A stretch of DNA of 64,000 bases, from the NCBI RefSeq assembly GCF_020991455.1, contig NZ_JAJMOX010000001.1, positions 484,907 to 548,906 on the forward strand. Reading direction: 5' to 3'. This DNA comes from Flavobacterium sp. JAS (GTDB taxonomy: Bacteria; Bacteroidota; Bacteroidia; Flavobacteriales; Flavobacteriaceae). The translations under genes were made by a program, and so were the position numbers. Of this stretch, positions 32,896-41,971 are shown piece after piece. Below the pieces are notes generated by a model that did no database searches, was not told where the DNA came from, and saw nothing but the letters and a program-made list of their open reading frames with translations. Positions within the stretch are counted from its first letter, which is position 1, and each line of letters opens with the position of its first letter.

Positions 32896-33744
32896 ATGAA
32901 AAAATATATAGTATTTCTTTTTGCTTTAATAATAACAAGTTGTTCTAAAGATGATTTTAGTGAGAAAAGTATTGAATCTAAAGTTGTAGTTGAAGGTTGG
33001 ATAGAAGAAGGAGATTACGCTCAGGTTTTGCTTTCGAGCAGTATTCCCGTTACAGATGTTATTGATTCTACAAATGTCTTAAATCACGTAATCAGATCTG
33101 CAAAAATCACGATTTCTGACGGACAGACATCTGAAGTTTTAAGGGTTAAAAACGATAAAAACAGAGTGCCGCCATTTGTGTATTTTGGATCGACTTTAAA
33201 AGGCGAAGCAGGAAAAGAATATTCGCTTAAAATTGAATATTTAAATCGGGTAATAGAAGCAATAACGACAATCCCAAAAACAGTTCTGCTTAAAAGTGCT
33301 GAATATATAAAGAAGAATGACAGAGATACGACAGGTTATGTTTTTGTGAAATTTGATGATCCTTTAAGCGAAAAAAACTACTATCAGATCGCAACGAAAA
33401 TCGATCATGAAGAGCCTATTTTTGTTCCTGCATTCTATGGCAACTTAGATGATAAAAACTTTACTACATCAGAAGTTTCGGTGCAAATAAATAGAGGTAT
33501 TTTACTTTTTCCTAAAACAAAATTTACGCCTTATTTTGCTGATGGAGATTTGATTTTTGTAAAATTAAGAACCCAGAATAAAGAGGCGCTGGATTTCTGG
33601 AACAGTTGGCAAAACGAAATTGTAAACAGTAGAAACCCAATTTATCCCGCAAATACAAGTTTGAAGTCTAATATAAAAGGCGGCATTGGTATTTGGGCAG
33701 GATACGGACAAAGTACATTGGTGGTAAGAACACCTCCAAAATAA
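32896..33744 (+). CDS. DUF4249 family lipoprotein
   Basis: This 282-residue lipoprotein (Cys16 in IITSC) has the DUF4249 pattern KVVVEGWIEEGDYAQVLLSS, AKITISDGQTSEVLRV and EAGKEYSLKIEYLNRVIEA. It ends in the family's typical GGIGIWAGYGQSTLVV. It is co-translated with the upstream TonB-dependent receptor and probably acts with it at the outer membrane, perhaps as a surface subunit, although no function has been shown that I can cite. Confidence 0.88.
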   Translation: MKKYIVFLFALIITSCSKDDFSEKSIESKVVVEGWIEEGDYAQVLLSSSIPVTDVIDSTNVLNHVIRSAKITISDGQTSEVLRVKNDKNRVPPFVYFGSTLKGEAGKEYSLKIEYLNRVIEAITTIPKTVLLKSAEYIKKNDRDTTGYVFVKFDDPLSEKNYYQIATKIDHEEPIFVPAFYGNLDDKNFTTSEVSVQINRGILLFPKTKFTPYFADGDLIFVKLRTQNKEALDFWNSWQNEIVNSRNPIYPANTSLKSNIKGGIGIWAGYGQSTLVVRTPPK

Positions 33745-33779
33745 AAAAGCCGATTTGAACTAATTCAAATCGGCTTTTT
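33744..33779. terminator. Strong bidirectional terminator
   Basis: A 16-bp perfect stem (33744-33759 with 33764-33779) around a CTAA loop, flanked by A and T runs, lies between the convergent DUF4249 and lipoprotein genes. Confidence 0.88.
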
Positions 33780-33798
33780 AGCTATAGTTTAAAAGCTA

Positions 33799-35061
33799 TT
33801 ATTTGTTGAACGCTTTTGCGAAATCTTCAAATTTAGTTTCTAGTTTATCAAAACCTTCAGAGAAATAAGCACCCATTTCTACTTCAGTTTTATCGCTGAA
33901 TCTTAAATAGTTTACAACATTATAATATTGAACAGAAGAACCGTTGCTTTCTTCTTTTTCTGCATGCTGAACGATGTCTGCTATTTTAGTTCCGTCTTTT
34001 TTAGACACTAAAATTAATTTCATGTTTTTGTTGAAATTAGCAGCATCACCTTCTGCTGTTTTTTGGTAATAAGTACTTAATTCAGCACTGTAAGTTGGAG
34101 AGCTATAGTTAGTAGGACGAACCAAAGTTTTTTCTAATGCAGTTTCGTCAGCAGCAGCAGTCGCTAAGTCTGTATCAGCAACAATAATTAAGTTGTCCAT
34201 TAATTTGAATAAACCATTTGCTTTACCTCTGTATTGAGTAAGGGCATCATTATCAATTAAACCATCGATATTTGCACTACTTCCTGAGTTAAAATCAACT
34301 AAAGTTTTACCGTTATAAGTAAGAACTGCCTTTGCAGTGTTTTCAGTACCTTTTTTACCGCTCATTTCCCAAGCATAACCATCGTTTACTGTCATTTTGT
34401 AAGCAAACTCATCAGGTGATTGGTTCTTGTTAGAATATTTAGCAGTCTGTGTAAATGTAGCAGATTGAACGTTGTCAATTGTTAAAGTTGCATCAGACGA
34501 AGACGGAAGAAAGATATTGTCATTGATCTCTGCATTTCCATTATAACTATCATAAAATTTAACTTTTACATCAGAAGAAACGCTTTTTGCAGAAAATACT
34601 GTATTATTCGTTGTAAGCGCTTTTTTAGCAGGAAAAACGAATTTTAATTCTGTAGTAGAAGCTGTTTTATCCCATTTTTGTCCAGTATTGTTCCAAGTAT
34701 AAATACCATAAACACCAGAAATGTTTAAGATATCCTCAACTCCATTGTCATTTTTTCCATTAAAAATATCAACAGTACTAAGGTCTAATAATCTGCTTAA
34801 ATTCTCCATTGCCTCAATAGCGCTTGAACTTTTTGATTTGTCCAATTGAACCAACATGTCATTAGCTTCAGCTTCTAATTTAATTTTTTGGTCAGCCGGA
34901 GTTAATTTAGAGTAAGGTTGCTTAACAATATTTGCAATTTGTTCTGCCAATGTTTGTTCTGCTGTTGGTTCGTCTGGTTTGTTTTCCGGACTGTCGTCAC
35001 TAGAGCACGAGATTGTAAGTTGAGAAACAACTAATGATAATAAAAGGATTTTTTTAATCAT
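33799..35061 (-). CDS. Lipoprotein of unknown function
   Basis: This 420-residue protein has a lipobox TISC (Cys19) followed by an acidic/proline linker (SSDDSPENKPDEPTAEQ) and a mostly helical stretch to about residue 90. A long region of beta-type repeats such as DATLTIDNVQSATFTQTAKY and KAVLTYNGKTLVDFNSGSS follows, and the protein ends in a C-terminal helix. I do not recognise a family, and no catalytic motif is visible. It appears to be a single-gene unit with 224 bases upstream in which I see only AT-rich sequence. Confidence 0.75.
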   Translation of the reverse strand: MIKKILLLSLVVSQLTISCSSDDSPENKPDEPTAEQTLAEQIANIVKQPYSKLTPADQKIKLEAEANDMLVQLDKSKSSSAIEAMENLSRLLDLSTVDIFNGKNDNGVEDILNISGVYGIYTWNNTGQKWDKTASTTELKFVFPAKKALTTNNTVFSAKSVSSDVKVKFYDSYNGNAEINDNIFLPSSSDATLTIDNVQSATFTQTAKYSNKNQSPDEFAYKMTVNDGYAWEMSGKKGTENTAKAVLTYNGKTLVDFNSGSSANIDGLIDNDALTQYRGKANGLFKLMDNLIIVADTDLATAAADETALEKTLVRPTNYSSPTYSAELSTYYQKTAEGDAANFNKNMKLILVSKKDGTKIADIVQHAEKEESNGSSVQYYNVVNYLRFSDKTEVEMGAYFSEGFDKLETKFEDFAKAFNK

Positions 35062-35285
35062 GGTATGGTAATTTAATTAATGTATTAAATCAATTTTTTG
35101 TATTGATTTTTATGGGTGCAAGATACTTTGCGAAATTTTAATAAGCATACGGGAAACCGTAAAGACGTAAAGTTTTTTGTATAAAAAATAAGATTAAAAA
35201 AACAATCCTATAGAATTTGTTCTTTTATAGAATGATAGATTAGTTTTTTACCTTTGTGTTTATATTTTTAAAAATCAAAGTTTAG

Positions 35286-36050
35286 ATGTTATACTCAAAA
35301 ATAGAAGGCGAAGGAAAACCATTTATTATCATGCACGGATTTCTTGGTATGTCTGATAACTGGAAAACACTTGCCGGGCAATACGTAGACGCAGGATTTC
35401 AGGTTCATATTTTAGATTTACGCAATCACGGTCGCAGTTTTCATTCAGATGAATGGAGTTATGAAGCCATGGTGCAAGACGTTTTCGAATATTGCCAGGC
35501 GAATCAATTAAATAAAATAGATATTCTGGGGCATTCGATGGGCGGAAAAGTAGCGATGCTTTTTGCAACCATGCATCCTGAAATTGTAGATAAATTAATT
35601 GTAGCCGATATTGGTCCGAGATTTTACAAACAACATCATCAGGATATTTTGGCAGGATTAAATGCAGTTGATTTTTCTGTAAAACCAAGCCGAAACGATG
35701 TCGAAGCAATTGTAGCGCAATATGTTTCTGATTTTGGAACACGTCAGTTTTTGTTGAAAAACCTATATTGGAAAGAGCCGGGACAATTGGCCTTTAGGTT
35801 TAATCTCGAAGTTTTCAATAACAATCTTGATGCTATTGGGAAAGCTTTACCAGACGGGTTAGTTTTTGAAAAAGAAACATTATTTATTCGTGGCGGAGCA
35901 TCAGGATATATTGCAGATGAAGATTTTGATGCAATACGTCAGCATTTTCCAAATGCTAAATTTCAAACCATTCCAAATGCAGGACATTGGCTTCATGCCG
36001 AAAATCCTAAAATGTTTTTTGAATTAACTACAGAGTTTTTAAAAGACTAA
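35286..36050 (+). CDS. Alpha/beta-fold hydrolase (YbfF-like esterase)
   Basis: This 254-residue cytoplasmic hydrolase has an oxyanion-hole loop HGFLGMSDNWK, the nucleophile elbow GHSMGG with Ser84, LDLRNHGRS, and the C-terminal catalytic histidine in NAGHWLHAENP. The order and length fit the YbfF/acyl-esterase group. The substrate is not predictable. It is followed 85 bases later by the small membrane protein gene. Confidence 0.88.
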   Translation: MLYSKIEGEGKPFIIMHGFLGMSDNWKTLAGQYVDAGFQVHILDLRNHGRSFHSDEWSYEAMVQDVFEYCQANQLNKIDILGHSMGGKVAMLFATMHPEIVDKLIVADIGPRFYKQHHQDILAGLNAVDFSVKPSRNDVEAIVAQYVSDFGTRQFLLKNLYWKEPGQLAFRFNLEVFNNNLDAIGKALPDGLVFEKETLFIRGGASGYIADEDFDAIRQHFPNAKFQTIPNAGHWLHAENPKMFFELTTEFLKD

Positions 36051-36135
36051 TTTTTAATCAGTCGCAAAAAATAGAAATGCAATAGTTGGTAAGTATAAAA
36101 TTCCTTACTTTTATTAAAACTTTAAATTAAAAAAT

Positions 36136-36480
36136 ATGAAACTATTACTCAGACTCCTTGTTACTGCGGGCTTGGTTTTGTTAATCGCTAACTTTTTGCC
36201 AGGCGTACACGTTGCCAGTTTTACAACAGCAATAATTGTTGCAATTGTCTTGGGATTATTAAATTTATTTATAAAACCAATATTGGTTATCCTGACTTTG
36301 CCTGTAACAGTCATTACTTTAGGACTGTTTTTGTTGGTAATTAATGCAATCATTATATTATTGTGTACAAATATAGTTGGAGGTTTTGCCGTAGATACTT
36401 TCTGGACCGCATTGTTCTTTAGTATCATATTGTCGATTCTTCAGTCTATTACTTACAAAATAGTAGGAGACGATAAATAA
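36136..36480 (+). CDS. Four-helix membrane protein (phage holin family 4 / YvlD type)
   Basis: This 114-residue protein has four closely packed membrane helices, roughly residues 4-23, 27-49, 54-80 and 88-110. The family's signature LLNLFIKPILVILTLPVTVITLG is split across helices two and three. These proteins are named after a mycobacterial phage holin superfamily but are chromosomal and widespread. No lysis genes are near, so a holin role is not implied here. Its true function is unknown. Confidence 0.85.
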   Translation: MKLLLRLLVTAGLVLLIANFLPGVHVASFTTAIIVAIVLGLLNLFIKPILVILTLPVTVITLGLFLLVINAIIILLCTNIVGGFAVDTFWTALFFSIILSILQSITYKIVGDDK

Positions 36481-36533
36481 ATCTAAAATATAAATGACGT
36501 TTAAAACGTCTTCAAATACAATAGATTAAAAAC

Positions 36534-36570
36534 TTGGTTGGGTTGCAAAAATTTTATAATTTTGCAACCC
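36534..36570 (+). promoter_or_regulatory. tig promoter overlapped by a palindrome
   Basis: TTG (36534-36536) and TAATTTTG (36557-36564) are 20 bases apart, an excellent -33/-7 pair. The 11-base arms GGGTTGCAAAA (36540-36550) and TTTTGCAACCC (36560-36570) form a palindrome across the spacer and the -7 box. It could be an operator or a structural element. Transcription would start near 36571, with a leader of about 28 bases. Confidence 0.6.
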
Positions 36571-36598
36571 AATTTTATTATGTAAATTAAAGAAGAAG

Positions 36599-37921
36599 AT
36601 GGATATTAAAAGAGTAGCAATAAACGCTGTGAATGAAACAATTGTAATGACAGTTGTTCACATGGATTATAAAGGTCAGGTAGCAAAAAGAATAAACGAA
36701 AAAATGCCATTGGCTACCGTTAAAGGTTTTAGAAAAGGACAAGTACCAAAAGATCTTGTTGAAAAACAATACGGAAAAGCAATTAAGCAAGAAGAAGTTC
36801 AAAAAGTAGTTGATTTGGCTTTAGAGCGTTTCGTTCAATCTGAAAGATTAAATCTTTTAGGAACTCCTCTTGCTAAAGAAAATGAAAACTTTGATTGGGA
36901 TGCAGAAGAACTAACTTTCGAATACGAAATTGGTTTAGTTCCAAACTTCGAAATTGATTTAGAAGCAAAAAATAATATCGTAAAATATATCGTTACTGCC
37001 GATGATAAATTAATCGACGGACAAGTAGAGCGTATCCAAAAACAATTCGGAAAAGCAATTCCACAAGAAGTTGTGTCTGCTGATTCTGATTTAACTGGAA
37101 CTTTCTCAAACGAAGAAAAAGGTATCAACAATACTACTACAATTTCATTATCTACTTTCAACAAAGCTGCTGCTGATAAATTCATCGGTAAAAAAGTTGG
37201 TGACATAGTTGCCGTAAGTACAAAAGGTTTATTCGAAGATGATCACCAATTAATGGATTACTTAAAAGTATCTCATGATGACGTTCACGGTTTAGATGTT
37301 GAAGTAAACTTTACTATCGAAGCTATCAACGGAGCTGAATTGGCTGAATTAAACCAAGATTTATTTGATAAACTTTTTGGTGAAGGAAAAGTAGCTTCTT
37401 TAGAAGATTTAAAATCAAAAATTAAAGAAGATGCTGAAGCTCAATTCGCACAGCAAGCAGATCAAAAATTATTGTTAGACGTTCAGGATTTCTTGATTGA
37501 AAGCACAAAATTTGATTTACCAGCTGAATTCCTTAAAAAATGGTTGCAAACTGTAGGAGAGAAAAAACTTTCTGCAGAAGAAGCTGAAGTTGAATACGCA
37601 AGATCTGAAAGAGGATTACGTTTTCAATTAATCGAAGGAAAAGCTATGGCTCAAAGTAATATCCAAATTACATTTGAAGATTTGAAAGCTTTTACAACAA
37701 ACGCTATCAAACAACAAATGGCTCAATTTGGTCAAACAAATCCAACTGACGAAGAAGTTCAGGGAATTGTGGCTAGAGTTTTATCTAACCAAGAAGAAGT
37801 AAAAAGACTTTCTGAGCAAGTAGTTGCAGAGAAATTGTTAGAAGTGTTTAAAGAAAAAGCAAATCCAACAACTAAAGAAGTAACTTACGAAGAATTTATT
37901 GCTGCTTCTTACGGAGAATAA
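36599..37921 (+). CDS. tig: Trigger factor
   Basis: This ribosome-associated chaperone of 440 residues carries the ribosome-binding signature as GFRKGQVPKDLVEKQYG near residues 43-59 (normally GFRKGKVP). Its middle part is compatible with the peptidyl-prolyl isomerase-like region, with weakly conserved sequence as in other Bacteroidota. The C-terminal helical chaperone arms include EDLKSKIKEDAEAQ and the late LPAEFLKKWLQ. It is encoded upstream of clpP and clpX, the classical tig-clpP-clpX order, although each gene seems to have its own promoter. Confidence 0.93.
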   Translation: MDIKRVAINAVNETIVMTVVHMDYKGQVAKRINEKMPLATVKGFRKGQVPKDLVEKQYGKAIKQEEVQKVVDLALERFVQSERLNLLGTPLAKENENFDWDAEELTFEYEIGLVPNFEIDLEAKNNIVKYIVTADDKLIDGQVERIQKQFGKAIPQEVVSADSDLTGTFSNEEKGINNTTTISLSTFNKAAADKFIGKKVGDIVAVSTKGLFEDDHQLMDYLKVSHDDVHGLDVEVNFTIEAINGAELAELNQDLFDKLFGEGKVASLEDLKSKIKEDAEAQFAQQADQKLLLDVQDFLIESTKFDLPAEFLKKWLQTVGEKKLSAEEAEVEYARSERGLRFQLIEGKAMAQSNIQITFEDLKAFTTNAIKQQMAQFGQTNPTDEEVQGIVARVLSNQEEVKRLSEQVVAEKLLEVFKEKANPTTKEVTYEEFIAASYGE

Positions 37922-37944
37922 TTTCTAAAAAAATAAGTATATTT

Positions 37945-37972
37945 GAGCGTCAGGAACTTTTTCCTGACGCTC
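37945..37972 (+). terminator. Strong terminator after tig
   Basis: The 12-bp stem GAGCGTCAGGAA / TTCCTGACGCTC (37945-37956 with 37961-37972), followed by TTTTTG, isolates tig from clpP. Confidence 0.9.
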
Positions 37973-37994
37973 TTTTTGTTTCAAGTTTAATTTT

Positions 37995-38042
37995 GTTTCA
38001 AGTTTCAAATTCTCGAACTTCAATAAACCTGAAACTTGAAAC
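37995..38042. repeat. GTTTCAAGTTTCA inverted repeat before clpP
   Basis: The arms GTTTCAAGTTTCA (37995-38007) and TGAAACTTGAAAC (38030-38042) are perfect complements with a 22-base spacer. Related units occur just upstream (37979) and on the far side of clpP (38872-38881 and near 38896). Confidence 0.65.
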
Positions 38043-38070
38043 CTGAAACAATTTTTCAAAATAAGACAAA

Positions 38071-38102
38071 TTGACATCCTTTAGAAAGAGGTATAACCTT
38101 TG
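38071..38102 (+). promoter_or_regulatory. Candidate clpP promoter
   Basis: TTG (38071-38073), within TTGACA, is followed 18 bases later by TATAACCTTTG, which is one base longer than the strict TAnnTTTG spacing. The leader to the clpP ATG would be about 40 bases. Confidence 0.4.
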
Positions 38103-38149
38103 ATGAAAGAATAATACAGATATTACGTAAAACTTAGAACACTTAAAAT

Positions 38150-38824
38150 ATGAACTACGGTAAAGAATTCAAAAAATTTGCTACAAAGCACCAAGGAGTA
38201 AACGCAATGTACTATGACAAAATCATAGCTGCAATGAACCCAACAAATATGACTCCATATATTATTGAAGAACGTCAGTTGAATATTTCTCAATTAGACG
38301 TGTTTTCAAGATTAATGATGGACAGAATCATCTTTTTAGGAACAGGTATCGACGATCAAATCGCTAATATCGTTCAGGCACAGTTATTATTTTTAGAAAG
38401 TGCTGATGCTTCAAAAGATATTCAAATTTATCTAAATTCTCCTGGAGGTAGCGTTTACGCAGGATTAGGAATTTATGATACCATGCAATACATTAAACCA
38501 GACGTAGCTACAATTTGTACAGGTATGGCAGCTTCAATGGGAGCAGTTTTATTATGTGCAGGAGCAGCAGGAAAACGTTCGGCTTTGCCACATTCAAGAG
38601 TAATGATTCATCAGCCATCAGGAGGAGCACAAGGAGTTGCAACTGATATGGAAATCAACTTACGTGAAATGTTGAAACTGAAAGATGAGTTATACAACAT
38701 CATTTCTCAACATTCAGGACAAACTTTTGACAAAGTACACAAAGACAGTGAGCGTGATTACTGGATGATTGCAGACGAAGCTAAAGAATACGGAATGATT
38801 GATGAAGTATTGAGAAGAAGCTAA
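38150..38824 (+). CDS. clpP: ATP-dependent Clp protease proteolytic subunit
   Basis: This 224-residue serine peptidase forms the double-ring ClpP chamber. The nucleophile Ser129 lies in TGMAASMGAVLL and the catalytic His154 in VMIHQPSGGAQG. SPGGSVYAGLGIYDTM and the C-terminal handle around MKLKDELYN-like helices are as expected. The N-terminus is some 20-25 residues longer than in E. coli, as is common in this phylum. It partners with ClpX, encoded 174 bases downstream. Confidence 0.97.
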   Translation: MNYGKEFKKFATKHQGVNAMYYDKIIAAMNPTNMTPYIIEERQLNISQLDVFSRLMMDRIIFLGTGIDDQIANIVQAQLLFLESADASKDIQIYLNSPGGSVYAGLGIYDTMQYIKPDVATICTGMAASMGAVLLCAGAAGKRSALPHSRVMIHQPSGGAQGVATDMEINLREMLKLKDELYNIISQHSGQTFDKVHKDSERDYWMIADEAKEYGMIDEVLRRS

Positions 38825-38833
38825 TTTTTTTTT

Positions 38834-38910
38834 AAGGTTCAAAGTTACAGAGGAACTGAGGTTCTAAGATTAACTTGAAACTCGAAACAAAATTAAACTT
38901 GAAACAAAAA
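38834..38910. repeat. Intergenic repeat cluster between clpP and clpX
   Basis: The stretch holds AAGGTTCAAAG and GAGGTTCTAAG units (38834-38868), then AACTTGAAAC-type units (38872-38910) that match those before clpP. A TTGCTAAGTTT / AAACTTAG pairing follows up to the clpX promoter. None of it is coding. Confidence 0.5.
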
Positions 38911-38968
38911 TAAAAGTTAATAGGTTGCTAAGTTTTTGATGTTTTAGTGATAAATGTCAGAAACTTAG

Positions 38969-38976
38969 TAACTTTG
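38969..38976 (+). promoter_or_regulatory. Candidate -7 box for clpX
   Basis: TAACTTTG, a full TAnnTTTG match, lies 22 bases before the clpX ATG. The nearest TTG (38936) is 30 bases upstream, longer than the usual spacing. Confidence 0.42.
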
Positions 38977-38998
38977 CAACTTATGTAACTAAAAAAGA

Positions 38999-40231
38999 AT
39001 GGCTAAAGTAGTATTAGAATGTTCGTTTTGTGGAAGAAAGAAGCCAGAAACTAATTTATTAATTGCAGGTATTAATGCACATATCTGTGACAAGTGTATT
39101 GAACAAGCACACGGAATTGTATTAGAAGAATTAAAATCAAGCGGAAGCGCAAAACTTGTTGGTGATTTAATTTTAAAGAAACCAAAAGAAATCAGAGCTT
39201 TCTTAGATCAATATGTAATTGGTCAGGATCAGACTAAAAAAGTAATGTCGGTTGCGGTTTACAATCACTACAAACGTTTAATGCAACAGCAATTAGACGA
39301 CGAAGTAGAGATTGAAAAAAGTAACATCATTATGGTTGGTCAAACCGGAACCGGAAAAACATTAGTAGCAAAAACTATTGCAAAAATGTTAGATGTTCCT
39401 TTGGCAATTGTTGATGCAACCGTACTTACAGAAGCGGGTTATGTTGGTGAAGATGTCGAAAGTATTTTGACGCGTTTGCTGCAAGCCGCAGATTATGATG
39501 TAACCAAAGCCGAAAGAGGAATCGTATTTATTGATGAAATTGATAAAATTGCCCGTAAGAGCGATAATCCATCTATAACACGTGACGTTTCAGGTGAAGG
39601 TGTACAACAAGCTTTATTGAAACTATTAGAAGGAACAGTTGTAAACGTACCACCAAAAGGAGGTCGTAAACACCCGGACCAGAAATTTGTTGAGGTAAAT
39701 ACTCAAAACATCCTGTTTATTGCAGGTGGAGCTTTTGATGGAGTAGAACGTATCATTTCGAAACGTTTAAATCGTCAGGCAGTTGGATATTCAACATCTA
39801 AAAATGTTGACAATATCGACAAAGACAATTTATTACAGTATATTATTCCAAAAGATATTAAAGACTTTGGATTGATTCCGGAGATAATTGGTCGTTTGCC
39901 AGTTTTAACACACATGGATCCTCTTGATAGAGAAACATTACGTGCGATTTTGACACAACCTAAAAATGCGTTAATCAAACAATATCAAAAGTTATTCTTA
40001 ATGGATGATGTTGAATTTACGATTACCAACGAAGCATTAGATTTTATTGTTGACAAAGCATTAGAATACAAATTAGGAGCTCGTGGATTGCGTTCGTTAT
40101 GCGAAGCTATCTTAACAGATGCAATGTACGAATTGCCAAGTTCAGATGATAAAGTTTTGACGATTGACGAAGATTATGCAAAACATACTTTGAGTAAAAA
40201 TTTATTGAAGCGTATGGAAATTGCTTCATAA
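38999..40231 (+). CDS. clpX: ATP-dependent Clp protease ATP-binding subunit ClpX
   Basis: This AAA+ unfoldase of 410 residues feeds substrates into ClpP. The N-terminal zinc domain uses Cys8, Cys11, Cys30 and Cys33. Walker A GQTGTGKT, the pore loop GYVGEDVES, Walker [11 protein letters not shown] and the sensor-2 arginine region [10 protein letters not shown] are all present in order. The IGF-type ClpP-docking loop in this lineage should lie in the segment after [18 protein letters not shown]. It ends before a terminator shared with a convergent lipoprotein gene. Confidence 0.97.
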   Translation: MAKVVLECSFCGRKKPETNLLIAGINAHICDKCIEQAHGIVLEELKSSGSAKLVGDLILKKPKEIRAFLDQYVIGQDQTKKVMSVAVYNHYKRLMQQQLDDEVEIEKSNIIMVGQTGTGKTLVAKTIAKMLDVPLAIVDATVLTEAGYVGEDVESILTRLLQAADYDVTKAERGIVFIDEIDKIARKSDNPSITRDVSGEGVQQALLKLLEGTVVNVPPKGGRKHPDQKFVEVNTQNILFIAGGAFDGVERIISKRLNRQAVGYSTSKNVDNIDKDNLLQYIIPKDIKDFGLIPEIIGRLPVLTHMDPLDRETLRAILTQPKNALIKQYQKLFLMDDVEFTITNEALDFIVDKALEYKLGARGLRSLCEAILTDAMYELPSSDDKVLTIDEDYAKHTLSKNLLKRMEIAS

Positions 40232-40242
40232 ATCTTGAAAAT

Positions 40243-40275
40243 AACTTTATCAAAGTTTTAAGCTTTGACAAAGTT
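40243..40275. repeat. AACTTTATCAAAG / CTTTGACAAAGTT inverted repeat
   Basis: The 13-base arms 40243-40255 and 40263-40275 pair with one mismatch around a short loop, between the clpX stop and the terminator. It could belong to a dispersed family. Only this copy is evident in the window. Confidence 0.5.
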
Positions 40276-40288
40276 TACAATAAAAAGA

Positions 40289-40321
40289 AAAACCACCTTT
40301 CAAAATTTGTCAGGTGGTTTT
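40289..40321. terminator. Bidirectional terminator after clpX
   Basis: AAAACCACCT (40289-40298) pairs with AGGTGGTTTT (40312-40321), with flanking A and T runs, between the convergent clpX and lipoprotein genes. Confidence 0.85.
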
Positions 40322-40341
40322 TTATTTTGTGAAAGTATGGA

Positions 40342-40806
40342 TTACTTAACAATTTTCAGATAAGGCTCGATCTCCGTTTTTATTTGATCGTTAAGCCAAA
40401 CGGTTTTTTTAGTAATAGAATTCTTTGTGCGGTTGTATTCGATTTTTACTATATCAGTATTGTTTTCTGTCCATTGAATATAAGTTTCAGGATATTGTTC
40501 TTCTGAAGTGTTATTTAAGAAAACACGCATAACATTATGATTATCTTGTTTGTATATCATAAAATTGCGTGGATTATCACTACCACCGCCGTCTCCTGAA
40601 ATTAATTTGCCTTTTACTAAGTAGAGTATTCTTATTTTACTTTGATCTAAAGCATCAGAGTTAGCAGGATCTAGCAAGTCGTGGCCATCTGAACCAGTGA
40701 TACTTATATTTAAACTCGCATCAAGATTGAATCCAGTTATAACTTCATCCGAGTTACAGCTAAATAAAGTAAATGTAAGTAAGCAAATAGAAATAATTTT
40801 TTTCAT
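40342..40806 (-). CDS. Small lipoprotein, unknown function
   Basis: This 154-residue protein has a lipobox LFSC (Cys17). The body looks all-beta, with ASLNISITGSDGHDLLDP near residues 30-47 and short strands after it. The opening resembles the start of several Bacteroidota periplasmic beta-sandwich lipoproteins, but I do not recognise a named family. It appears to be transcribed alone and sits between clpX and the GlxA-type regulator. Confidence 0.7.
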   Translation of the reverse strand: MKKIISICLLTFTLFSCNSDEVITGFNLDASLNISITGSDGHDLLDPANSDALDQSKIRILYLVKGKLISGDGGGSDNPRNFMIYKQDNHNVMRVFLNNTSEEQYPETYIQWTENNTDIVKIEYNRTKNSITKKTVWLNDQIKTEIEPYLKIVK

Positions 40807-40864
40807 TTATTAATGGTTTAGAATAGTTTAAGTAAATATAAGAAAATAGTTAATAAAAAATATT

Positions 40865-41830
40865 TTACTGTACTCTAAACTTCTCTCGATATTCAATAGG
40901 TTTCATTCCAACCATTTTATAAAAAACTTTTCTAAATGCCTTTGGATCATTATAGCCAGTCTTTTCTATAATTTCTGAAATCGAAAGCTGTGTTTGTTCC
41001 AGGTATTTCTTAGAACTTTCGACTCTTATATTCTGTAAATATTCAATTGGCGGAATCCCTGTAACTAGCTTAAATCTTCGCGTCATATTGCGAGAACTTG
41101 TTGGGATATCTTTTGTGATTTCTTCCAGTTTTTCAATGGTATGATATTGACTTTCTATTTTTTGCTGCAGCATTGCCACCAGTGTATCATTATGCAAATG
41201 ATTTGGTCTAAAAGTGCTAAAATAACTCTGTTTATATCTATTTAAATCAATAGAGAAGATTTTGGCAATCTGTACAGCAATTTCATTTCCGCAATATTTC
41301 TGTACTAATAAAATCAATAAATGAAACGTTGAGGTAGAACCGCCACTGGTGTATAAACTTCCATCAGCTGTTAAGGTTTCTTCGGGTTTTAGTTTCACTA
41401 ACGGAAAAGCTTTTGTAAAAGCACTGCATGCATCAACATGTGTTGTAGCCAGTTTTTCATTTAATAGACCTGACGCAGCAAACAAAAAAGCACCGGTACA
41501 AAAACTCGCTAATTCGGCTCCGGACAGATGTTGCTTTTTTAACCACGGAATGAAATTTTTGTTCTTCGCAATCATTTCACTCATATTGTCAGTGGTAAAA
41601 GCGGGAATCAAAATTAAATCTAAATTAATGTTTGAAACTTCAATAAGATTAATATTATATCCAAATATTTTCTCCTGATCAATTTGTTCGGCCGATTGAA
41701 AAACCATAATATCGAAAGGTTTTTCAGTTTCTTTACTCAGTTTATTAGCCGTTTCAAAAACTTCTAAAATTGCAGCTATACTCAATAATTTATAGTCATG
41801 CGGGACGATTAAACCTATTTTCTTACTCAT
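40865..41830 (-). CDS. GlxA-type transcriptional regulator (DJ-1/PfpI domain + AraC HTH)
   Basis: This 321-residue regulator has an N-terminal DJ-1/PfpI-like domain (about residues 3-185) with the nucleophile-elbow cysteine in ELASFCTGAFLFAASG. Two AraC-type helix-turn-helix units follow (about 220-320; SSRNMTRRFKLVTGIPPIEY and SISEIIEKTGYNDPKAFRKVFYKMVG). I use the ATG at 41830, which starts MSKKIGLIVP. An upstream in-frame start adds an unrelated hydrophobic tail. It diverges from the VOC/SRPBCC cassette, which it may regulate. Confidence 0.9.
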   Translation of the reverse strand: MSKKIGLIVPHDYKLLSIAAILEVFETANKLSKETEKPFDIMVFQSAEQIDQEKIFGYNINLIEVSNINLDLILIPAFTTDNMSEMIAKNKNFIPWLKKQHLSGAELASFCTGAFLFAASGLLNEKLATTHVDACSAFTKAFPLVKLKPEETLTADGSLYTSGGSTSTFHLLILLVQKYCGNEIAVQIAKIFSIDLNRYKQSYFSTFRPNHLHNDTLVAMLQQKIESQYHTIEKLEEITKDIPTSSRNMTRRFKLVTGIPPIEYLQNIRVESSKKYLEQTQLSISEIIEKTGYNDPKAFRKVFYKMVGMKPIEYREKFRVQ

Positions 41831-41862
41831 GGCTTTTCTTTTTGGAAAAATTAACAGACTTA

Positions 41863-41943
41863 CAAAAGTAAACATTTTGTCTTAAATGACCCTAAAGTTG
41901 ACTTTTAAAGCATCATAAGCTTAATGTTAATAATCTAACTTTG
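41863..41943. promoter_or_regulatory. Divergent promoter region of the regulator and the VOC/SRPBCC cassette
   Basis: TACTTTTG on the minus strand (41870-41863) lies 32 bases upstream of the regulator. TAACTTTG on the plus strand (41936-41943) lies 28 bases upstream of the first VOC gene. Both match TAnnTTTG. The 65 bases between them are the obvious place for an operator. The -33 elements are not convincing on either side. Confidence 0.45.
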
Positions 41944-41971
41944 TCTTAATAATTTGTAATTTTATATAAAA

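Noticed and set aside
36136..36480. Prophage remnant suggested by the holin-family name
   Set aside because: No phage lysis, structural or integrase genes are nearby. The family is chromosomal and widespread.
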